Shown: positions 1 to 6,478 of the stretch, piece after piece
Layout of the letters: the number at the start of each line of letters is the position of its first letter
How positions within the stretch are numbered: the stretch's first letter is position 1
From: JAUWMI01 sp964454265
GTDB taxonomy: Bacteria > Sumerlaeota > Sumerlaeia > MWCT01 > JAUWMI01
NCBI GenBank assembly: GCA_964454265.1
Contig: CAYVXD010000135.1
Coordinates: forward strand, 1 to 10,997
Length of the DNA stretch: 10,997 bases
Reading direction: 5' to 3'
Position numbers and translations under genes: made by a program
Notes under the pieces: model-generated
The model's input: only the letters and a program-made list of their open reading frames with translations
Database searches by the model: none
Told to the model about the DNA's origin: nothing

Positions 1-60
1 GCTTGAAAGGATTCATCCTGAAGGAGATCCCTCCCCTTCACTTTGTTCAGGGTCGGGATG

Positions 61-90
61 AGGGGTCGGAGGTAAAACTCCCCGACCCCT
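61..90. repeat. Inverted repeat hairpin
   Basis: AGGGGTCGG (61-69) is the exact reverse complement of CCGACCCCT (82-90), with 12 bases between, some of which (GAG/CTC) can extend the stem. A T-run exists at 108-113, but it is 17 bases past the stem, so this is a poor intrinsic terminator. It could be the end signal of a gene lying left of the window or one more intergenic palindrome. Confidence 0.5.
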
Positions 91-394
91 CAGTTACAAT
101 AACCGCATTTTTTCCGTTTCGCGGACTCTGGGCCGACATTGCCAGCAAAAGTTCTTTCAAACAATGCAGGGGAAAATTGATGAGAAGACCATTCGCGCCA
201 TATGGTCTTTTGGGGCTCTTAAATTTCGGATGGTTTTAATCGGAACCAGGTGCTTGTCTCCAAATTTTGGTTCTTCTAAAATATTTGTGCACTTCTGCAA
301 TAGCAATTCCCGCCTGGCATGTGAAAGAAGCTCCGAAGGAAGACAGCATAATCGTCGATTCAAGATCAATGACGTTGGAATTGTTCGACAAATT

Positions 395-419
395 GTTGTA
401 GCGGTCGCATTCATGCGAC
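395..419 (+). repeat. 25-bp hairpin repeat, copy A
   Basis: The sequence begins GTTGTAGCGGTCG and ends in a 7-bp hairpin, GTCGCAT / ATGCGAC (404-410 with 413-419, loop TC). It matches the reverse complement of 641-665 at 22 of 25 positions. Two of the three differences are the two sides of one stem base pair, so pairing is kept. The paired copies suggest a structured interspersed repeat, or the ends of a small element spanning 395-665. Confidence 0.6.
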
Positions 420-467
420 AAATGTGCGATTATGGATTTTCAATAATTGTTTGGGTAATTATACATA

Positions 468-495
468 GTAGGGGCACGCTGCAGCGTGCCCCTAC
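468..495. repeat. 28-bp perfect palindrome
   Basis: The 14-base left half GTAGGGGCACGCTG and the right half CAGCGTGCCCCTAC are exact reverse complements with no loop, so the DNA could form a cruciform. No T-run follows on either strand. Its composition differs from the A/T-rich bases around it, which suggests an inserted interspersed palindrome rather than a terminator. Confidence 0.75.
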
Positions 496-541
496 AAGAC
501 GCCATGCAGGCAGCGAATATTCTTGACAATCGCAGGGGTGA

Positions 542-567
542 CCCGCCGCGGCGGGCGTGTTCGCCCG
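542..567. repeat. Two overlapping, mutually exclusive G/C hairpins
   Basis: CCCGCCGCGGCGGG (542-555) is a perfect palindrome. CGGGCG (552-557) also pairs with CGCCCG (562-567) across a TGTT loop. The two structures share bases 552-555, so only one can form at a time. There is no gene directly next to them that would give a switch an obvious target, so I treat this as part of the palindrome cluster. Confidence 0.55.
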
Positions 568-640
568 TTATCTCTTCGATTACGCGGCATGCGCTTCTGA
601 TGTAGCTTCCGACCCGGGCGGATTCACTGCATATTTGATC

Positions 641-665
641 GTCGGATAAATCCGACCGCTACAAC
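641..665 (-). repeat. 25-bp hairpin repeat, copy B (inverted)
   Basis: Read on the minus strand this begins GTTGTAGCGGTCG, identical to copy A over its first 13 bases. It ends in the hairpin GTCGGAT / ATCCGAC with a 2-base loop. The stem pair that is C-G in copy A is G-C here, a compensatory change. A weaker third relative may lie at about 601-622, where TGTAGC is followed by another imperfect G/C-rich hairpin. Confidence 0.6.
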
Positions 666-744
666 GTGGAAAACCATTGCTAATATGCCCTCATTAGACA
701 AAGCCTCATTAAGGCGATACGACTCGCCTCCTGGCAATTTCTCT

Positions 745-774
745 ATGACAATGCATTAATGGCATTCTTATAAT
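745..774 (+). promoter_or_regulatory. Possible sigma70-type promoter
   Basis: ATGACA (745-750, five of six matches to TTGACA) is followed after 18 bases by a perfect TATAAT (769-774). It points toward the 3' end of the minus-strand operon, so a transcript would be antisense to the TPR glycosyltransferase gene. The surroundings are A/T-rich, so a chance match is quite possible. Confidence 0.35.
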
Positions 775-1015
775 GAATTTGTTTTTATTGCACAAAAATC
801 TTAGAAGAGCCCAAATTTTCAGTGTTTATGTGCATGAACTATTTTTATAGTGAGCCGTAAGCAAGTGGCTCCGCGTCACCACTATTGTCTTTGGCGAAAG
901 GGGCAGATGTCGAAGTTTGCACAGGATAGAGCGTCTTCAGGCCAGTCAACCGGCGGTATCGTACAAGGCCTTTCCGGTCTAAGGGGGGAATTGAAAGTGG
1001 ATGCGTGTCCGAGCA

Positions 1016-3283
1016 CTAGACGCGGTGCGGTTGATTGGAGCGATATTGTTCCAGTCTCTGCTCGACCTCGGCAATCCACTCAGGAGGCTGTGTATTGCGC
1101 GAGAGCCTGAGTGCTTGCTCTGCCGTTGCACATGCCTGTTCGAATTCCCCAGCCTCTGCATAGGCTGCGGCCAGGGTATCTAGTATCACCGGATGGCGCC
1201 CGCCTGAAAGCGCATTGGCCTGCTGTGCCAGGCGCACTGCTTCTTCTCCATTGCGCACGGCGGCATCCTTTGAAGTGGCAAGAATCCAGGCGAGATTCGT
1301 GAGCGCTTCAATCCAATCGGGTTTAAGCCGCAGGGCCTTGCGCAGATGAGACTGCGCGCCTTTAGGATCGTTCAGTTCAGAAAACAAAACGCCCATGCGA
1401 TAATGAAGGATTGGGTCTTCCGGCCGAAAACGAAGGGCTTCCTCCAGCTGTGCAGCGGCATCGCGTGTACGTCCCACTGCTTTGAGCAATTTACTTAGGT
1501 CAAGCCGAGCCTCCACGTCCTTAGGGTCCAGGTCTATTGCCTCTTGCAGATGAGTTATTGCCTTCTCCCGGTGTCCCAGAGCGGTAAGGGCTTTGGCAAG
1601 GTTGACGTGGGCATTGGGAAGGTCAGGGTTCAATATGAGTGCGCGTTCGAAATGGCTGGCCGCCTGCTCTACTGCTCCCTTACCAAACAATGCGGTTCCC
1701 AGGTTGATGTGGGCATCGGTCAAAGCAGGCCGTCGCTGCAACGCCGCCTCGCAGTGTGCAATTGCCTCATCCCACTGCTTTTCTTGAATGCAAAGCACTG
1801 CGAGATTAACATGCGCCTCGGTGGAATCCTTATCTATTTCCAGAGCTGCACGCCACTGGGCTTCAGCACCTGCGGTGTCGCCGAGGTGCAACAAGCACAC
1901 TCCTTGCCCGAGGCGTGTCAGGGAATCATTCGGATTCAGGCGAGAAGCCATCTGATAATGGTGAAGGGCGCGATCGATTTGACCGCGATCGACTAATGCC
2001 CGTGCCAGATTGTAATGCGCGGTCGCAGCTTGCGGGTTTTTCTTCACCGCGTCGCTGAAGAGAGTTTCCATATCCTTATACAAGGAAGCCTGGCTCCAGG
2101 TCAGGACGCCCATTCCCGCAATTAGCAACACGCAGCTGGGAATGACAACGACGGACCGAACCAACCTTTTTGCCCGAAACAGTCGTACCAACCATGCCCC
2201 TACCAGGGCGAATAGCCCCAGACTTGGAAGATAGACTGCGCGATCGTTAACAAATGTCATAGCTGTAAAATAGGGTTGGTCAATGAGATTGAGGACAGGC
2301 GCAATCGAAATGCTGAAAAAGAGTAGGGCTGCCAGAAGGCCACGTCCGATTTTGCGCCGCAGCAACCACAACGCCACTAACACTGACAAGAACGCCACTA
2401 AGTAGATCCATTGCCCCAGACTGCTCGGATTAATATCCCAGCGTGGATAAATTGTCATCAGCGGATGAGGCCAGAGCAACTTCCCTACGTAGAACCAAAT
2501 GCCCTGCCCCGCAATTACTAGCCTATTGAGCAAAGGTAGAGCCGAGGCAGGTTGGCTGCCCAGGAAAAAATAGACGTGGATCGCCGCAATTACCGCACCC
2601 AGAAGGAAAAACGGAATTAGCCGAAGCAACACTCTCGCGTTTAATCGGTCTCCGCGATACCAGTGCCATAGACCCAGCGCAATCGGCAAAGTTACTGCGA
2701 TCGTCTTGCTGAGCATTGCGCCGGTGAACAGTGCCAGGCTCAGCACGTAAAACCTACTTGATTCTTCACGGACAAATCGTTCATACGCCAGCGCTGATAA
2801 GAGGTAAAACAGCATGGCGAGCAGACTTTTTCGTTCGACCACCCACGCGACGGATTCCACCTGCATTGGATGCAGTGCAAAAAGTGCAGCAGCAACCCAT
2901 GCGCCTGCACTACTTATCCCGACCATTCGGCGGAGCACAATCCATACAAGAATTGCATTCAGCGCGTGCAACAGCACATTGATAAGATGATAGCCAAAAG
3001 GGGCAGCACCCCACAGTTGATATTCGATCCAAAAGCTCGTGAACGTTAGAGGCCAATAGTGACTCAGGGGAATATAGGCTGGCTTGCTCCAGATGATCCA
3101 GAGTCCCCGAAGTGAGCGATTGTGCGGGTTCTCGGCAATGGCATCGGCATCGTCCCAGACGTAGCCGCCACGAAGCGCAGGTAGGTAGAACAGAATTACC
3201 AGGAGGACTAGAGCAAAGATAGGCAACACTCGGCGTGTGAAGTAAGCATTCCGGACAAAAGTGGCAAAATTTGCATACTTCAT
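1016..3283 (-). CDS. TPR-containing GT-C membrane glycosyltransferase (TMTC/O-mannosyltransferase-like)
   Basis: This 755-aa protein has two halves. Residues about 17-400 are a polytopic membrane domain with roughly ten hydrophobic helices. It carries the acidic pair expected of GT-C enzymes in the first outer loop (YVWDD, D44-D45) and the family-typical stretches HPMQVESVAWV (138-148), SKT (192-194) and DRAVYLPS (347-354). Residues about 422-731 are eight to nine TPR-like units with the usual pattern of A, G, Y and P positions. Such proteins are thought to move a sugar from a polyprenyl-phosphate donor to a protein on the outer face of the membrane, with the TPRs binding the acceptor or partners. 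The ATG overlaps the upstream parvulin gene's TGA in ATGA (3280-3283), with only a weak GAGAAG upstream, so coupled translation is likely. Sugar and target are unknown; the family call is strong, the precise reaction inferred. Confidence 0.85.
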   Translation of the reverse strand: MKYANFATFVRNAYFTRRVLPIFALVLLVILFYLPALRGGYVWDDADAIAENPHNRSLRGLWIIWSKPAYIPLSHYWPLTFTSFWIEYQLWGAAPFGYHLINVLLHALNAILVWIVLRRMVGISSAGAWVAAALFALHPMQVESVAWVVERKSLLAMLFYLLSALAYERFVREESSRFYVLSLALFTGAMLSKTIAVTLPIALGLWHWYRGDRLNARVLLRLIPFFLLGAVIAAIHVYFFLGSQPASALPLLNRLVIAGQGIWFYVGKLLWPHPLMTIYPRWDINPSSLGQWIYLVAFLSVLVALWLLRRKIGRGLLAALLFFSISIAPVLNLIDQPYFTAMTFVNDRAVYLPSLGLFALVGAWLVRLFRAKRLVRSVVVIPSCVLLIAGMGVLTWSQASLYKDMETLFSDAVKKNPQAATAHYNLARALVDRGQIDRALHHYQMASRLNPNDSLTRLGQGVCLLHLGDTAGAEAQWRAALEIDKDSTEAHVNLAVLCIQEKQWDEAIAHCEAALQRRPALTDAHINLGTALFGKGAVEQAASHFERALILNPDLPNAHVNLAKALTALGHREKAITHLQEAIDLDPKDVEARLDLSKLLKAVGRTRDAAAQLEEALRFRPEDPILHYRMGVLFSELNDPKGAQSHLRKALRLKPDWIEALTNLAWILATSKDAAVRNGEEAVRLAQQANALSGGRHPVILDTLAAAYAEAGEFEQACATAEQALRLSRNTQPPEWIAEVEQRLEQYRSNQPHRV

Positions 3284-4755
3284 TTTTTACTTCTCAGCGG
3301 CGTGTGGGCTATGGCGGTTTCGCTAGCCCATGTTTCTTTTAGATCTGACAGGATGGCTTTTCGCTGTTGTGCTCGCCAGGTCAATTCGAGGCCAGGGCGT
3401 GCCTCTTCAAAGGTCATTGTTCGGCGCGGCTCCACGTCTTCTAGTTTCGCCAGCCAATAGCCTTTTGGAGTGACCATTGGCGGACTGATCTCGCCACGCT
3501 TGAGGGCAGCCAATGTAGTGTCAACGAGAAATGACGAGGGCATTTGCACCCAGCCGATATCACCTCCCGACGCAGCACTAGGCGCAGCCGAAAACTGCCG
3601 GGCCATCTCAGCGAAGTCCGCTCCTAAGATAATGCGCTGGCGAATTTCACGGGCACGGTCACGCACGGTGCGCCGCTTAAGCCATCCTTCAGCAGTTGTT
3701 TCAGCTGTCCAGGCGTTGGATGTGAGCAGTATCTCCCTGGCACGCTTGCGTGGCGAAACACGAAGCCGGTCGAGCCGCTCATTGTAGAGCGCCTTCAGAG
3801 CCTCTTCCGAGGGGGACTCTTTATTCAGAAGATCCTCCACATATCGCTTCAGGAGCAAGAAATTCTCATGCCAAACCATTTCCTCTCGCGTCGTCTTTTC
3901 CTTTTCCGACGCATACTGTTTCCAGGTCTTACGGAACTCTTCGGGTGATTGTCGCAAGCTTCTAACCCTCTCATTAGCGAGCACCCGGGCGGTCATGGAA
4001 GTGAGCTGATCCGCTGTGAATTGCGGTTGCGAGGGTGGGAGGCGGCGTCGGACATAGAGGATGTTCCATCCAGAACGAGTTTTCCAGGGACCGCCAATCG
4101 TGCCTGGCTGAGTCTGGCGTACGTGGGAGGAAAATGTCGGTCCACGATCCTCCAACGAAATCAACCCTAGAGAACCTCCATTTTCGGCACTTGGCACATC
4201 GCTCCAGATCCGCGCCATTGCCTCGAAATTCTCAGTCGTGAGCTGTTCCTTGATACGCTGGGCGCGTTCCCTGAGGGAAGCCCGCTCAGAATCCCTATGT
4301 GCCCGGGAGGTGTCTATAAAGAGATAGGAGACTTCGAAGCGCTCGCGAAGCGGGCGGATCCAGCCGTATGCCGCTGCCATACCAGCAACCGTTGAGGATG
4401 GTGGAGTTTCCCGGCGCGCCAGAGCCTCAGAAAGATATACGTTCTCAAGGACCTGGCGACTCCAGTCCAGCATCGCACGTTCATTTTCTGTCAGCGTATA
4501 CCCCTCACTACGCGCTCGCGCTGCCAGCCAAGTATCAAAGGCAAAATCCTCACGCATTCGCCTCCAGCGGTCACACTCAGGAAAATCATCGTAGTGACGC
4601 TCCTCAATCCAGAGGGTGCTGAGCACTCGCTCAAGCGTTTTTGTCGAAGGCACGTCCGAATGTGCCTGGGCCGTCGCTACAAGACATAATAAAAACAGGA
4701 CCCCAAACCGACTGGTCCAGGGTCCATTCTCAAAACCATTCCAAGATATAATCAT
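3280..4755 (-). CDS. Exported double-parvulin peptidyl-prolyl isomerase (SurA/PrsA-like)
   Basis: I place the start at the ATG at 4755, giving 491 aa; the open frame continues upstream to 4899 only as antisense-frame sequence inside the preceding gene. The N-terminus then reads as a signal peptide: hydrophobic residues 17-31 ending AQA before HSD. Two parvulin-like (rotamase) domains follow. Domain one spans about 140-240 with the GGSLG motif (193-197). Domain two spans about 335-442 with SGGDIGW (396-402) and the closing PKGYWLAKLEDV segment (430-441). A helical N-terminal region with D/E-R pairs resembles the chaperone part of SurA. The likely role is folding of proteins that have crossed the inner membrane. 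It overlaps both neighbours by ATGA (4752-4755 and 3280-3283), and no Shine-Dalgarno precedes its ATG, which argues for re-initiation by ribosomes finishing the upstream gene. The domain call is strong; the client is inferred from context. Confidence 0.85.
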   Translation of the reverse strand: MIISWNGFENGPWTSRFGVLFLLCLVATAQAHSDVPSTKTLERVLSTLWIEERHYDDFPECDRWRRMREDFAFDTWLAARARSEGYTLTENERAMLDWSRQVLENVYLSEALARRETPPSSTVAGMAAAYGWIRPLRERFEVSYLFIDTSRAHRDSERASLRERAQRIKEQLTTENFEAMARIWSDVPSAENGGSLGLISLEDRGPTFSSHVRQTQPGTIGGPWKTRSGWNILYVRRRLPPSQPQFTADQLTSMTARVLANERVRSLRQSPEEFRKTWKQYASEKEKTTREEMVWHENFLLLKRYVEDLLNKESPSEEALKALYNERLDRLRVSPRKRAREILLTSNAWTAETTAEGWLKRRTVRDRAREIRQRIILGADFAEMARQFSAAPSAASGGDIGWVQMPSSFLVDTTLAALKRGEISPPMVTPKGYWLAKLEDVEPRRTMTFEEARPGLELTWRAQQRKAILSDLKETWASETAIAHTPLRSKK

Positions 4756-5504
4756 TCGTACTGAGGCCAATCCGGAACGTTCGTTGGGTTGACAATGGCC
4801 GAGAAGTCGTCCACGTAGATGCTCCGCGTGCCTGTGCCGTCGATGAACTGCCCAAATCCGAATTGTCCCTTGGTGACTGTTGGGCCTTCGGTAGTCCAAG
4901 TGATCGTGGCGCCGCTAATCAGGGTACCATCTATATAAAAGTCACCCTGCGGCAAGTTGTTCCCCATCACCGCCTTGAACGTATGCCACGCATCTCCACC
5001 GCTCCAGAATGAAGCCTGAGAAACAGTCTTCAGGAAACCGCCCAGAATGATCTGTACTCTGCAGCGGTTTAGGACGTCGTCGTTGTACTGAGAATGAAGG
5101 CGGACGTATTGCCCGGCGGCTTGGTCCACAAAGACCACGAGCATCTGGTAGAGATAATCATCCGGTTCTGCTATTCCGCTTACCTGGGGGACAAAGATTT
5201 TGGCTTCGGCGGTGTAGTTGGTATCCGTAAGATCACCAGCTTTCCAACCGTGAGTGGCGTAGGTAGCGGCGTTGTAGGTCGACTTGCCAAAGTAACCGTC
5301 GCTCCCGCTGGGCGGGTTGATGGTCACCGTGCGCCAGTCCACATCTGAGGCGACACAGGTGAGGGTACCAGTAGTATTAAACCACTCGGTCCATCCGGCG
5401 ACGGGACCTCCAGATGCGAACGGGTCTGAAAACGGCAGCGCACCATAGGCAGTAACTCCAATACACATTACCAAAATAAATACTAACACGTAAGCTTTTT
5501 TCAT
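4752..5504 (-). CDS. Exported beta-sandwich (concanavalin A/LamG-like) protein, unknown function
   Basis: This 250-aa protein starts with a clear signal peptide: MKKA, then a hydrophobic stretch to about residue 18, and cleavage probably near TAYG/AL (21-22). The mature part is rich in W, G, T and aromatic residues. It has the look of a jelly-roll fold such as the LamG or 3-keto-disaccharide hydrolase-like group: DPF near the N-terminus, DTNYTAEAKIFV (94-105), WHTFKAV (173-179), FYIDGTLI (189-196) and a closing YVDDFSA (230-236). I see no catalytic signature that would name an enzyme. It is the first gene of the operon, with a strong AAAGGAGG, and its TGA overlaps the parvulin gene's ATG. Being a short secreted protein made together with a folding factor and a glycosyltransferase, it could be their substrate, or a surface or sugar-binding protein. 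The fold is a pattern-based guess and the function is open. Confidence 0.7.
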   Translation of the reverse strand: MKKAYVLVFILVMCIGVTAYGALPFSDPFASGGPVAGWTEWFNTTGTLTCVASDVDWRTVTINPPSGSDGYFGKSTYNAATYATHGWKAGDLTDTNYTAEAKIFVPQVSGIAEPDDYLYQMLVVFVDQAAGQYVRLHSQYNDDVLNRCRVQIILGGFLKTVSQASFWSGGDAWHTFKAVMGNNLPQGDFYIDGTLISGATITWTTEGPTVTKGQFGFGQFIDGTGTRSIYVDDFSAIVNPTNVPDWPQYE

Positions 5505-5512
5505 GCAGTTAC

Positions 5513-5520
5513 CCTCCTTT
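5513..5520 (-). promoter_or_regulatory. Strong Shine-Dalgarno for the first operon gene
   Basis: On the minus strand AAAGGAGG lies eight bases before the ATG at 5504. It is the only strong ribosome binding site in the operon; the two following genes rely on ATGA overlaps. This suggests that output of all three proteins is set mainly here. Confidence 0.85.
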
Positions 5521-5566
5521 CCTTCTTAGACTAAAAAAAATGACTCTACCCCTAAAGTTTATCTAT

Positions 5567-5595
5567 TACGTACAATGTTGCCCCATGAATGTCAA
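5567..5595 (-). promoter_or_regulatory. Candidate promoter of the minus-strand operon
   Basis: A perfect -35 box TTGACA lies on the minus strand at 5595-5590, about 85 bases before the operon's ATG. The -10 is weak: spacing 17 gives TACGTA, spacing 19 gives CGTAAT. The position in front of the first gene and the A/T-rich run after it support a promoter, but the poor -10 keeps confidence low. Confidence 0.35.
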
Positions 5596-5614
5596 TAAAA
5601 ACTTTACTACAGTT

Positions 5615-5642
5615 AAGGCGGGAAAATTGCACAGACCGCCTT
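5615..5642. terminator. Terminator-like hairpin in the divergent intergenic region
   Basis: AAGGCGG (5615-5621) pairs with CCGCCTT (5636-5642) over a 14-base loop. On the plus strand TTGGATTTTTT follows, which resembles an intrinsic terminator. No plus-strand gene precedes it. On the minus strand it lies just upstream of the candidate operon promoter. It might stop antisense transcripts, end a lost gene, or be incidental. Confidence 0.35.
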
Positions 5643-5700
5643 TTGGATTTTTTCTATTCTTGAGTCTGCTCCAAGAAGCCGGTTGTGTCTTTTTTGATTA

Positions 5701-5795
5701 GAAATTGCCACAGAGCCGCAGAGGCACGGAGAGTTTTTAAGATAAGTATTCACAATCCTATGCTCTGTGTCTCGGAGCGTCCGTGGCATTGTTTC
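5701..5795. repeat. Long imperfect inverted repeat (palindromic intergenic element)
   Basis: The left arm (5707-5733, beginning GCCACAGAGCCGCAGAGG) and the right arm (5763-5787, ending GTCCGTGGC) are imperfect reverse complements, about two thirds matching. Both arms are made of GAGACACAG-like units. Similar bases continue outside them (GAAATT before, GTTTC after). About 29 A/T-rich bases form the loop. There is no coding content. The structure fits a non-autonomous palindromic repeat like those mobilised by REP-associated transposases, a decayed example of which seems to lie about 120 bases to the right. Confidence 0.55.
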
Positions 5796-5916
5796 TTATG
5801 ATGTGCCCTTAGCCCAAAGACCTTTTTACAGTGGCGTGGTTCTTTAAACAGGCAAATTGCCCTCTTAAGTGTTTTAAGAAAGTACCCTGTTAGCGTTTTA
5901 GTCTAGCATGGGGGCG

Positions 5917-6180
5917 TCAATCGTAAAAGTGCCAATGGCAGACAGCCGCCGTGTTGACAAGCGAAACGATCAGGTCACGCGTGATTGGTCCGAAGTGTGA
6001 TTCGACGGTTACCATTATGGGGGAAATATGGGGGGGGAATAAGGGAATACGGACGGGTAATGTATTTCGCCTTTTTCGTCCCGGTTTCTGGCCTTTCAGA
6101 CTACGGCCAAGGAGCGTTTCCAGATTTTCTATGAAATGCATCCCGCCGGGTCGGCCGCCCTGTGTAGGTGTTCTTCCTGA
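5917..6180 (-). pseudogene. Remnant of a REP-associated tyrosine transposase (C-terminal end only)
   Basis: Reading the minus strand from about 6180, the frame gives RTPTQGGRPGG and then FIENLETLLGRSLKGQKPG with further basic residues (RKRRN). From memory of the family this matches the C-terminal tail of REP-associated (Y1, COG1943) transposases: a GRP-G motif, a helix of the form F-x-x-x-L-E-x-x-L-G-R, then KPGRK. The catalytic part (HUH motif and tyrosine) is absent, and the frame meets a stop at 6214-6216. The remaining residues down to the stop at 5917 are not recognisable. I read it as a truncated, dead copy. The short length makes the call moderate. The palindromic repeats nearby are the kind of sequence such enzymes act on. 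Confidence 0.5.
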
Positions 6181-6478
6181 TTTCCCCCTCTTGTGCCTCC
6201 CCGGCCCCTCTATTTAACCTGTCCCCGTACCAGCCCGTACCTGCAACTGATCAATTATATCTTGCTCGCGTTGCCAGGCGAAGTCAAGTCCAGACAAACA
6301 TCGTATTAAGCTGACACGGAGGACATGCTCAATGATGCACATCACCACCAAATAAATACGGCGTAGAAGATATTTGTTGCATGACGACCAGTTTAAGGTA
6401 ATAAATAGAACAATTAAAAGTAGAAACCAAAGGAATGTCTTGCCCAGTGAGGAATTATACTCAAGGAAGGTTGATAAG
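6181..6478. other. selA upstream region
   Basis: This A/T-rich stretch lies between the transposase remnant and selA. I find no convincing gene and no sure promoter. TTGCAT (6377-6382) with TAATAA 16 bases on is a weak candidate only. The frame of selA stays open upstream to a TTG at 6374, but that extension has no protein-like character. Confidence 0.4.
6463..6470 (+). promoter_or_regulatory. Shine-Dalgarno that sets the selA start
   Basis: AAGGAAGG ends eight bases before the ATG at 6479. This selects that ATG over the upstream TTG at 6374 and gives a protein of 461 aa, close to the 463 aa of E. coli SelA. Confidence 0.8.

Larger units (their letters stand above)
1..1015. other. Intergenic region rich in palindromic repeats, no convincing gene
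   Basis: No frame here has both a plausible start with a ribosome binding site and a protein-like translation. The open frames at 3-239 and 164-526 are low-complexity or run straight through palindromes. What the stretch does hold is a series of hairpins (61-90, 395-419, 468-495, 542-567, about 600-622, 641-665) and one sigma70-like box pair at 745-774. It lies downstream of the minus-strand operon, but I see no clear hairpin plus T-run just after that operon's stop codon at 1016. Confidence 0.6.

Noticed and set aside
3..239. 78-aa plus-strand open frame
   Set aside because: It runs through the hairpin at 61-90, has no family-like features, and no supporting context.
164..526. 120-aa plus-strand open frame
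   Set aside because: It crosses a 25-bp hairpin repeat and the 28-bp palindrome, has no clear ribosome site and no recognisable protein character.
850..1110. 86-aa plus-strand open frame from a GTG
   Set aside because: It overlaps the 3' end of the TPR glycosyltransferase gene in antisense and has no ribosome site or family-like sequence.
4756..4899. N-terminal extension of the parvulin gene
   Set aside because: The 48 extra residues are arginine/histidine-rich shadow sequence within the upstream gene; the ATG at 4755 gives a signal peptide and an ATGA overlap.
6374..6478. N-terminal extension of selA from TTG
   Set aside because: The ATG at 6479 has AAGGAAGG at good spacing and gives the normal SelA length.
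5880..6478. tRNA(Sec) or another tRNA near selA
   Set aside because: I looked for a T-loop GTTCGA core with a pairing acceptor stem on both strands and found none; the few TTCGA matches in the window lack partner stems.
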